From Chryseosolibacter sp049791675 (GTDB lineage: Bacteria > Bacteroidota > Bacteroidia > Cytophagales > Cyclobacteriaceae): DNA of 11,456 nucleotides. Under the pieces are notes generated by a model. The model saw nothing but the letters and a program-made list of their open reading frames with translations, was not told where the DNA came from and made no database searches. Both the position numbers and the translations under genes were made by a program. This document shows positions 6,569 to 11,456 of the stretch, piece after piece. Position 1 is the stretch's first letter, and each line of letters starts with the position of its first letter. The stretch lies in the NCBI GenBank assembly GCA_049791675.1, contig JBARAD010000048.1, positions 1 through 11,456 on the forward strand. The letters run 5' to 3'.

Positions 6569-7627
6569 TCAGGATCTGGTCCCTGAAGGTGCCGGCGTGT
6601 ACAATTTGTTTCTGAACCAGAACGACAGGTTAACAAGCAGGATCAATGCAGGAACTTCGATGAGGGGACCGACAACGCCTGCAAAGGCCTGTCCGGAGTT
6701 GATGCCGTAAACACCCACGGCAACAGCAATGGCCAATTCAAAATTGTTGCCGGTAGCCGTGAAGGATATCGAGGCATTCTCAGCATAGTTTGCACCAAGT
6801 TTTTTTGAGAGCAAAAAGCTCAATACAAACATGATCGCAAAATAGAGGATAAGCGGAAGGGCGATACGGAGTACATCGAATGGAATATCGACGATCATTT
6901 TGCCTTTAAAACCAAACATCACCACGATGGTGAACAGCAAGGCAATGAGGGTTACGGGACTTATCCTCGGTAATACATTTTCAACATACCATGCCTCGCT
7001 CCTGGTTTTGATGAAGTATCTTCTGAAGAAAAATCCCGCGAGGAAAGGAACTCCGAGGTAAAGGAACACACTTTCCGCTACATCGCGCATGCTTACATCG
7101 ACCGCAGAACCCTCGATCCCGAAGTAGGGCGGGAGCACGGTGATGAAGAGCCACGCAAAAACACTGTAGAACAATACCTGGAAAATACTGTTCAGGGCAA
7201 CCAGTCCTGCGGCATATTCCTTGTCGCCCTTGGCAAGATCATTCCAGACCAGCACCATGGCGATACAGCGTGCAAGGCCGATGAGGATAAGTCCGGCCAT
7301 GTATTCAGGCTTGTCCTTTAAAAAGAGGATGGCAAGCAGGAACATAAGGATGGGGCCGATGATCCAGTTCAGGATGAGTGACAGCGAGATGACCCTGATA
7401 TTTTTGAAAACCTTTCCGAGATGTTCGTAACGGACCTTCGCGAGTGGAGGAAACATCATGAGGATGAGCCCCGCAGCAATCAACAGGTTGGTCGTCCCTG
7501 CCTGGAAGTTGTTCATAAACCCTTCCACAGGCAGGAAGTTGCCAAGTGCAATTCCCACCAACATGGCAATGAAGATCCAAAGGGTAAGGTAGCGGTCTAA
7601 AAATCCGAGTTGTTTCTTCTTTTCCAT
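6569..7627 (-). CDS. arsB: ACR3-family arsenite efflux permease
   Basis: This 352-residue integral membrane protein has about ten hydrophobic segments and belongs to the ACR3 (arsenical resistance-3, BART superfamily) group, not to the unrelated ArsB type; many annotations nevertheless use the symbol arsB or acr3. Family marks include GLARCIAMVLVWNDLAKGD with the essential cysteine at C121, ATGNNFELAIAVA (about 291-303), and VGPLIEVPALI with E323, the acidic residue implicated in transport. Length and both ends are normal for the family. It should export arsenite, and perhaps antimonite, across the inner membrane by proton exchange. The gene lies 21 bp behind the arsenate reductase-like gene on the same strand and is almost certainly cotranscribed with it. 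The leader GGATCG before the ATG is a weak ribosome binding site. Confidence 0.93.
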   Translation of the reverse strand: MEKKKQLGFLDRYLTLWIFIAMLVGIALGNFLPVEGFMNNFQAGTTNLLIAAGLILMMFPPLAKVRYEHLGKVFKNIRVISLSLILNWIIGPILMFLLAILFLKDKPEYMAGLILIGLARCIAMVLVWNDLAKGDKEYAAGLVALNSIFQVLFYSVFAWLFITVLPPYFGIEGSAVDVSMRDVAESVFLYLGVPFLAGFFFRRYFIKTRSEAWYVENVLPRISPVTLIALLFTIVVMFGFKGKMIVDIPFDVLRIALPLILYFAIMFVLSFLLSKKLGANYAENASISFTATGNNFELAIAVAVGVYGINSGQAFAGVVGPLIEVPALILLVNLSFWFRNKLYTPAPSGTRS

Positions 7628-7648
7628 CGATCCGTATTTGCGAGACGC

Positions 7649-8296
7649 TTATTTCACCCGTGAAAAGGCGAATAGAATTTCCCGTCCTATTTGAAGAACC
7701 CTTTCATTGTACTTGCTGTCCTCCAGGGGCGTTCCATCAAAATCCTTCGGGTCGTCATACGTGATGGCTATTCGTTGAGACGCCCCCGCAACGAACGGAC
7801 AATTTTCATCGGCATGCGAGCACGTCATGATGGCAGCAAAATCTTTTGAGGGGTTAAAGGCGTCGTCGAACTTTTTCGAGAAAGTTTTTACTGCGTCAGC
7901 TTCATTGGAAAATTTCACTGCATACACCGGGTTGGCGCCTGCCGCCTCCTCCCGGATATCAAAGCCCGCTTTCCGCATCGCCTGTACGGCCCGGGGATTG
8001 AAGGCGGTAGCTTCCGTTCCCCCGGAGTAGCATGCTACGGGTGAGACGCCATAATAATGCGCTGCCGCCTGGCCCCAGAGTTGCGCGATATGACTCCGCC
8101 TCGAATTGTGTGTGCAGATAAAATTAAGACTGGCGGTTTGGCCGGTCGCCACACGCGCGCTGACGAATTGCGTCAGGGTATTGAGCACTTCTTTGCGGTC
8201 AGCTGTGATCCGGTCAAATTGCGTGGTTAATTCCGCGACGGTCTTTCCGAGCGCGGCGAATAGCTTTTCTTTTTCCGTGTGTTTTTCTGCATCCAT
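7649..8296 (-). CDS. arsC: arsenate reductase-like low-molecular-weight phosphatase (thioredoxin type)
   Basis: About 215 residues. The C-terminal 160 fit the low-molecular-weight tyrosine phosphatase/arsenate reductase fold. The P-loop is C61-T-H-N-S-R-R67-S, a CX5R loop. A redox pair C159/C166 sits in TCSHADENCP, at the same spacing and setting as the C82/C89 pair of thioredoxin-linked ArsC, and YDDP (180-183) supplies the general acid Asp. It should reduce arsenate to arsenite for the ACR3 pump encoded 21 bp downstream. Two things are odd: the loop has His where ArsC usually has Gly and Arg where many members have Cys, and there is an N-terminal extension of about 55 mainly helical residues. 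I chose the ATG at 8296. The frame continues to a TTG at 8320, but that start would lie inside the operator palindrome at 8314-8329. Confidence 0.85.
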   Translation of the reverse strand: MDAEKHTEKEKLFAALGKTVAELTTQFDRITADRKEVLNTLTQFVSARVATGQTASLNFICTHNSRRSHIAQLWGQAAAHYYGVSPVACYSGGTEATAFNPRAVQAMRKAGFDIREEAAGANPVYAVKFSNEADAVKTFSKKFDDAFNPSKDFAAIMTCSHADENCPFVAGASQRIAITYDDPKDFDGTPLEDSKYNERVLQIGREILFAFSRVK

Positions 8297-8313
8297 GGAG
8301 CACTGAATTACTG

Positions 8314-8329
8314 ATCGCAATATTACGAT
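8314..8329 (-). promoter_or_regulatory. ArsR-like operator overlapping the ars -7 element
   Basis: ATCGCAATATTACGAT is a 14-of-16 palindrome with ATCG/CGAT ends. On the minus strand it contains TAATATTG (8325 to 8318), one mismatch from TAnnTTTG. Transcription would start near 8314, about 18 nt before the arsC ATG. A repressor bound here would cover the -7 element and start site, as ArsR-family repressors do. No TTG -33 element is seen at the usual distance, and no arsR gene is present in the window. Confidence 0.5.
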
Positions 8330-8478
8330 AAATAGATAGATCTTGTATCTTCGATTTGAATTTTATTGACCGTCGCCGGGTTCCCGGGTAAACGAGGGTG
8401 AGCGTTGGAGAGGACTATTTCCGGAGAAGAAGAGCAAAACCTTTGAATTTTTAAGTCGCTGTTCAGGCTGAGGTGGCT

Positions 8479-8486
8479 TATATTTG
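8479..8486 (+). promoter_or_regulatory. perfect -7 element directly before chrA
   Basis: TATATTTG fits TAnnTTTG completely and ends four bases before the chrA ATG at 8491. The start site expected from this element falls on or next to the ATG, which implies a leaderless chrA mRNA. No TTG lies 17-23 bases upstream. A second one-mismatch element, TATCTTCG at 8346-8353, points the same way from further upstream. Confidence 0.4.
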
Positions 8487-8490
8487 ATTC

Positions 8491-9633
8491 ATGGATGCTG
8501 CTTCAGCCGGGAAAAAGTCCGGTACGCTTTCGGAGATCGCAAAAGTATTCTTCAAACTCGGATGCATCGGCTTTGGCGGCCCGGCGGTGCACATCGCCAT
8601 GATGGAGGAGGAGGTCGTTAAAAAAAGAAGGTGGATCAGCGGCGAGCATTTTCTGGACCTTGTCGGAGCGACAAATCTGATACCGGGACCAAACTCAACA
8701 GAGATGACCATGCACTGCGGCCACGAGCGCGGCGGATGGAAAGGCCTGGTTGTTGCCGGCCTGTGTTTTATTGTTCCCGCCGTCATGATCACCGGGGTCT
8801 TCGCGTGGGCCTATCAGGAGTACGGCGATTTGCCGGATGTACAACCCTTCCTCTATGGGATTAAGCCCGCCATTATTTCCGTGATCGTGGCGCTGATGAT
8901 CTCGTTGGGTAAGAAAGCATTGAAGACAACAACACTTGGTATCATTGGCGGTATCGCACTGGTTTTGACATTACTCGGTGTGAATGAAATCATCGTTCTC
9001 TTCGGCGCCGGACTCGCCGGGATCATTATTTTATTGCTTCAAAGAAAGTCTTCTTCAATAAACGCTTATTCTCCCGGTATCCTGTTCATGGCGGCAGGAG
9101 CCACTGCATCGCTTACAAACTGGAAATTGTTCTGGATATTCTTGAAAGTAGGATCCATTCTCTATGGAAGCGGATATGTCTTGTTCGCTTTTCTGGATGC
9201 AGAGCTGGTGGCTACAGGATTGCTGTCCAAACAACAGCTGATCGACGCGATTGCCGTGGGTCAGTTCACACCCGGCCCTGTATTTTCTGCGGCGACGTTC
9301 ATCGGATGGCAATTGGGTGGGCTGTGGGGAGCGATAGCAGCAACGGTTGGCATCTTTTTGCCTTCATTCCTGTTTGTGGCATTTCTCAATCCGTTGATCC
9401 CGCGGCTGCGGAAGTCGAAGGTCATGTCGGCGTTTCTGGATACGGTGAACATCGCTTCCGTGGCGATCATCCTGGCCGTTGCCATCGAGATGGGGAAGGA
9501 AACATTTCTCGACTGGAGGACAATATTGATCGCCGTGTTGGGATTTGTTCTTACCTTTCATTTCCGGAAATTGAACTCCGCTTTTGTTGTCCTGGGCGGT
9601 GCCGCGATGGGTTATCTCCTATGGTGGTTATAG
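8491..9633 (+). CDS. chrA: chromate transporter, full-length two-domain ChrA
   Basis: This 380-residue inner-membrane protein has two homologous CHR halves, so it is the long-chain (bidomain) type. The first half carries FKLGCIGFGGP (21-31) and the NLIPGPNSTEM loop (about 62-72). The second carries FLKVGSILYGSGYV (about 217-230) and GQFTPGPVFSAATFIG (from 257). These FGGP/GPNSTE and YGSGYV/TPGP motifs are the hallmark of ChrA. The family exports chromate driven by the proton-motive force, giving resistance; some members may move sulfate or related oxyanions. The start is well fixed: the next in-frame ATG lies at residue 37, inside the first conserved helix region. It is divergent from the ars operon and followed after 19 bp by a DUF202 gene on the same strand. 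There is no Shine-Dalgarno; a perfect -7 element stands just before the ATG. Confidence 0.94.
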   Translation: MDAASAGKKSGTLSEIAKVFFKLGCIGFGGPAVHIAMMEEEVVKKRRWISGEHFLDLVGATNLIPGPNSTEMTMHCGHERGGWKGLVVAGLCFIVPAVMITGVFAWAYQEYGDLPDVQPFLYGIKPAIISVIVALMISLGKKALKTTTLGIIGGIALVLTLLGVNEIIVLFGAGLAGIIILLLQRKSSSINAYSPGILFMAAGATASLTNWKLFWIFLKVGSILYGSGYVLFAFLDAELVATGLLSKQQLIDAIAVGQFTPGPVFSAATFIGWQLGGLWGAIAATVGIFLPSFLFVAFLNPLIPRLRKSKVMSAFLDTVNIASVAIILAVAIEMGKETFLDWRTILIAVLGFVLTFHFRKLNSAFVVLGGAAMGYLLWWL

Positions 9634-9652
9634 TTTCAATGGTAACGATATC

Positions 9653-9961
9653 ATGAACAAAGATCTTGTACTACGTGAATACCTTGCGATCGAGCGGACA
9701 AAGCTCGCGAACGAAAGAACCTTGCTGACCTATATCCGCACGGGATTGTATTTTCTCGTGGCCGGGTCTACCCTCGGTCATCTCATCGACACCGCCTTCT
9801 GGAATATGATGGGCACGCCCATTATCATTGTTGGGGCGATCATCACGGTGCTGGGGCTCATCCGCTTTTATCGCGTGGCCCGGCTGATCGAGCGAAGCAA
9901 GAAACATGTTGGCAATGCTTCGGCAGACTTCATCCGATCGATCAAAGGGGAAGAGGTTTAA
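9653..9961 (+). CDS. DUF202 (YidH-like) small membrane protein
   Basis: This 102-residue protein carries the DUF202 signature near its start, ERTKLANERTLLTYIRTGL (residues 14-32), followed by two hydrophobic segments (about 25-45 and 52-73) and a basic, cytoplasmic C-terminus (RVARLIERSKKH). Pfam PF02656 proteins are small inner-membrane proteins of unknown role; in eukaryotic VTC proteins the same domain is the membrane part of a polyphosphate polymerase complex. The frame is open back to 9584, inside chrA, but the ATG at 9653 gives the usual N-terminus, so I chose it. It begins 19 bp behind chrA and is likely cotranscribed, which may tie it to membrane or oxyanion stress, though this is only context. 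Its TAA stop lies at the edge of a heptamer repeat array, so the last two codons may derive from that repeat. Confidence 0.88.
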   Translation: MNKDLVLREYLAIERTKLANERTLLTYIRTGLYFLVAGSTLGHLIDTAFWNMMGTPIIIVGAIITVLGLIRFYRVARLIERSKKHVGNASADFIRSIKGEEV

Positions 9962-10016
9962 GATTTAAGATTCAAGATTCAAGATTTAAGATTTAAGATT
10001 TAAGATTTACGATTTT
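9961..10016 (+). repeat. AT-rich heptamer tandem array (AGATTTA/AGATTCA)
   Basis: Seven consecutive 7-base units run without interruption from 9961 to 10009: one AGATTTA, two AGATTCA, then four AGATTTA. A decayed unit CGATTTT follows at 10010-10016, and AGGTTTA at 9954-9960 may be a decayed unit on the other side. The array contains the last base of the DUF202 stop codon. Confidence 0.92.
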
Positions 10017-10049
10017 GAGTCGGTTTAGTCTTTTAGCGTGGTCCCAATT

Positions 10050-10081
10050 TTAAATCTTAAATTTTGAATTTTAAATTTTTG
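10050..10081 (-). repeat. decayed inverted copy of the heptamer array; likely + strand terminator arm
   Basis: Read on the minus strand, this segment is a run of AAATTTA, AAATTCA, AAATTTA and AGATTTA units, the same heptamer with G changed to A in three of four. In a plus-strand transcript it can pair with the array at 9961-10009, because the changed positions become G-U pairs; five T (10077-10081) follow. It could therefore end chrA-DUF202 transcription. On the minus strand it encodes the last residues and stop of the repair gene. Confidence 0.6.
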
Positions 10082-10800
10082 GACGCTTTTCCGCTTTTGC
10101 GTCCGGTGTCTAGTTTTTTATTTGTTTCGCGCACGGCAATTTTAGGCAACGTGTCGGTATTTTCATCCAGGTAATCAGAGACGGTCTGCCTATAGTGTTT
10201 GATCATGCTTCGTAGTACCCAGGAAATAGCTTTGGTGATCAGCACCGGTTTTTCGTGTTTCAGCCGTTCAATGATCTGAAGCGCCACTTCGGCAATGTCA
10301 TCGTCTTTTACCCGTCCCAGTGGTGAGCAAAACAATACCAATGACGCGCGGCGTTTGTTGATGTTCTTATCCTTCGAAAGTCTGATGATCAGCTTTTTCC
10401 ATTTTGGCCAGTGGGCGGGGAGTTGTGTGGTAATGAAATCACCGGTGCACAGCGTATCCACTTCGACCCAGCCGATGAGGTGGTCCAGCCATTGATCAAA
10501 GATCATGGGATCGAAATTTCGCTGGGCTTTCGCAGAATATCCCATGAGGATTCCCGCCATCATTTTTTCTGTGCACGATTCGGCTTCGAAGAGACTGGTG
10601 AGGATATCGCGGAATTCGTCCGGTGTGAGTGTCTTGTGAGCGCGCATCCATTCCCTGGCGATCATGCGCAGGGTGGGATTATCGATGGGATATTTGATGT
10701 GATCATTTCCCAGATAGGTATCTAGGAAAGATTGCTTTGTCGGCTTGCCGGAATTATCCTTGATCAGTTTGAGGAGGACACGGTGGTGTGGGGTTGACAT
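10057..10800 (-). CDS. AlkD-like DNA alkylation repair protein (HEAT-like repeats)
   Basis: This 247-residue, all-helical protein fits the DNA alkylation repair family (Pfam PF08713), soluble HEAT-repeat glycosylases that remove N3- and N7-alkylated purines without flipping the base. Residues matching the AlkD active cleft are visible: W111-x-x-x-D115 in GWVEVDTLC (AlkD W109/D113), R150-R151 in NKRRASLVLFC (AlkD R148), and W194 with R197 in AISWVLRSM (AlkD W187). Spacing and length are normal. The extreme C-terminus is unusual: after a Lys/Ser/Gly-rich stretch, the last seven residues (KNLKFKI) and the TAA come from the decayed heptamer repeat. The gene is convergent with DUF202 and divergent from the lipoprotein gene at 10839 across 38 bp. 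It probably protects against alkylation damage in the cytoplasm. A minus-strand -7-like TACTTTCG lies at 10833-10826. Confidence 0.87.
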   Translation of the reverse strand: MSTPHHRVLLKLIKDNSGKPTKQSFLDTYLGNDHIKYPIDNPTLRMIAREWMRAHKTLTPDEFRDILTSLFEAESCTEKMMAGILMGYSAKAQRNFDPMIFDQWLDHLIGWVEVDTLCTGDFITTQLPAHWPKWKKLIIRLSKDKNINKRRASLVLFCSPLGRVKDDDIAEVALQIIERLKHEKPVLITKAISWVLRSMIKHYRQTVSDYLDENTDTLPKIAVRETNKKLDTGRKSGKASKNLKFKI

Positions 10801-10833
10801 ACCTTCGATTTTGTATCTTCGTAGCCGAAAGTA
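10794..10833. promoter_or_regulatory. compact divergent promoter pair
   Basis: Rightward: TTG at 10794-10796, 17 bases, then TATCTTCG at 10814-10821 (one mismatch to TAnnTTTG), with a start near 10825 and a leader of about 14 nt. Leftward: TACTTTCG from 10833 to 10826 (one mismatch), with a start near 10822 and a leader of about 22 nt. The two -7 elements form an imperfect palindrome around TAGC, so polymerase could probably occupy only one side at a time. Confidence 0.4.
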
Positions 10834-10838
10834 AATAA

Positions 10839-11324
10839 ATGGGCGCGAAAGTTTTGCTTTTATCTTTTGTAGTTCTGTTCAGTTGTTGTGTGAGCAAGAA
10901 CGAGCCCCGGTCAGGCGTAGTCTCCCGTGAGGAGGAGATTCTGGAGCGGATTCTGAAGTCGTACTATGCCGACATGAGTGCGCGTGACTGGAGGAAATAC
11001 CGGACCTACTTCTGGGATCAGGCAACGATTACCACGGCGTGGCAACAGCCTGCAGATTCAGCCGCGGGGGTTCACGTGATCAGCATTGACGAGTTCATCA
11101 GGAGGGCGCCCGAGGGTCCGGACAGTCAGCCCGTATTCAGCGAAAAGATGACAGATGCCTCCATCGAAGTAAGGAATAATCTGGCCACCGCCTGGGTCGA
11201 CTATGACGCTGAGTTTGGGACATCGGAGAGCCCGATGCGGTGGTCCGGCACCGATGTTTTCACTTTTTTGCGGCATGAGGGGGATTGGAAGATAGTTTCG
11301 CTGGTGTTTGAAAGTAAGAGATAG
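10839..11324 (+). CDS. DUF4440/SnoaL-like (NTF2-like) predicted lipoprotein
   Basis: The protein has 161 residues. The N-terminus MGAKVLLLSFVVLFSC is a short lipoprotein signal with lipobox L13-F14-S15-C16, so the mature protein should carry lipid on C16 and sit in an envelope membrane. The rest fits a SnoaL/DUF4440 NTF2-like domain: helix ERILKSYYADMSARDWRKY with the usual W-R-K-Y/F, strands around DQATITTAWQQ, a central helix IDEFIRRAP, and closing strands ATAWVDYDAEFG, DVFTFLRHEGDWKIVSLVFE. The closing W-K-I-x-x-L pattern is typical. Ligand or activity cannot be told from sequence. It is the second such protein in the window (the other at 184-645 has an ordinary signal peptide); the two share the fold and little obvious sequence. 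It is divergent from the alkylation repair gene with 38 bp between the starts and a candidate promoter in that space. Confidence 0.82.
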   Translation: MGAKVLLLSFVVLFSCCVSKNEPRSGVVSREEEILERILKSYYADMSARDWRKYRTYFWDQATITTAWQQPADSAAGVHVISIDEFIRRAPEGPDSQPVFSEKMTDASIEVRNNLATAWVDYDAEFGTSESPMRWSGTDVFTFLRHEGDWKIVSLVFESKR

Positions 11325-11334
11325 AGGGACACAG

Positions 11335-11347
11335 CCGCCTTGGGCGG
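11335..11347 (+). terminator. short GC hairpin after the lipoprotein gene, weak terminator candidate
   Basis: CCGCC (11335-11339) and GGCGG (11343-11347) pair around a TTG loop 11 bp after the stop codon. No T-tract follows, so termination here is uncertain. The rest of the window to 11456 shows no convincing gene; 11355-11383 is rich in runs of G. Confidence 0.25.
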
Positions 11348-11456
11348 AAAATGCGGGGAGGGAGCGGGGGACGGACGTGTGGGAATAATCGCACGAAATC
11401 CATGAGCGGATCGCCAGCCCCCAGGTGTCAATTTCCAAAAACGAACTTTCAGGTCC

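Noticed and set aside
8297..8320. TTG start at 8320 for the arsenate reductase-like gene
   Set aside because: It would lie within the operator palindrome and near the expected transcription start; the ATG at 8296 gives a normal short leader.
8376..8387. CCGGG-TT-CCCGG inverted repeat in the ars/chr control region
   Set aside because: The loop of two bases is too tight for a stable hairpin and the motif is short enough to be chance; kept out of the regulatory calls.
9961..10016. CRISPR-like or satellite array
   Set aside because: The units are 7 bases, directly abutting, with no spacers; this is a simple tandem repeat, not a CRISPR array.
11058..11438. Minus-strand frame over the lipoprotein gene and right edge
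   Set aside because: It is antisense to a gene with a clear lipobox and NTF2-like pattern, and its Pro/Arg/Ser-rich product resembles no family.

Overview
The window looks like chromosomal DNA from a member of the Bacteroidota, probably Cytophagia or Chitinophagia with roughly balanced GC. Three things point that way: a 1253-residue secreted protein ending in a type IX secretion (T9SS) sorting domain with a YPNPA motif; promoter-like TTG / TAnnTTTG elements instead of the sigma70 consensus; and mostly weak or absent Shine-Dalgarno sequences. There are no rRNA or tRNA genes, CRISPR arrays, transposases or phage genes.

Left third (1-2356). A possible C-terminal scrap of an upstream gene is followed by a small secreted NTF2-like/DUF4440 protein (184-645), an unrecognised cytoplasmic protein (851-1318) with a terminator behind it, and a receiver-only response regulator (1665-2084). 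The gap before the regulator holds a short ORF with a good ribosome binding site that appears frameshifted. The gap after it holds two overlapping inverted repeats.

Centre (2357-6545). A very large exported esterase carries a signal peptide, an alpha/beta-hydrolase of the PHB-depolymerase/feruloyl-esterase type with a visible S240-D293-H325 triad, Ig-like and FN3 domains, a PA14 domain, a bacterial Ig domain, a second PA14-like/lectin-like domain and the T9SS sorting domain. A strong intrinsic terminator follows, then a small TFIIB-type zinc-ribbon protein.

Right-centre (6569-9961) is an oxyanion resistance locus. On the minus strand, a thioredoxin-type arsenate-reductase-like phosphatase and an ACR3 arsenite efflux permease form a two-gene operon: arsenate would be reduced to arsenite and then exported. 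Divergently, a full-length chromate transporter (ChrA) is followed closely by a small DUF202 membrane protein. The shared 194-bp control region has an ArsR-like 14/16 palindrome overlapping the likely ars -7 element, and a perfect TATATTTG element only four bases before the chrA ATG. No arsR gene is in the window.

Right end (9961-11456). An AT-rich heptamer array and its decayed inverted copy separate DUF202 from a convergent AlkD-like DNA alkylation repair gene, and they supply the stop codons of both. That repair gene is divergent, across only 38 bp, from a second DUF4440/SnoaL-like protein, this one a predicted lipoprotein. I see no obviously new multi-gene system. The most unusual items are the heptamer inverted-repeat junction, the ars/chr control region, the variant P-loop of the arsenate reductase-like protein and the broken small ORF.
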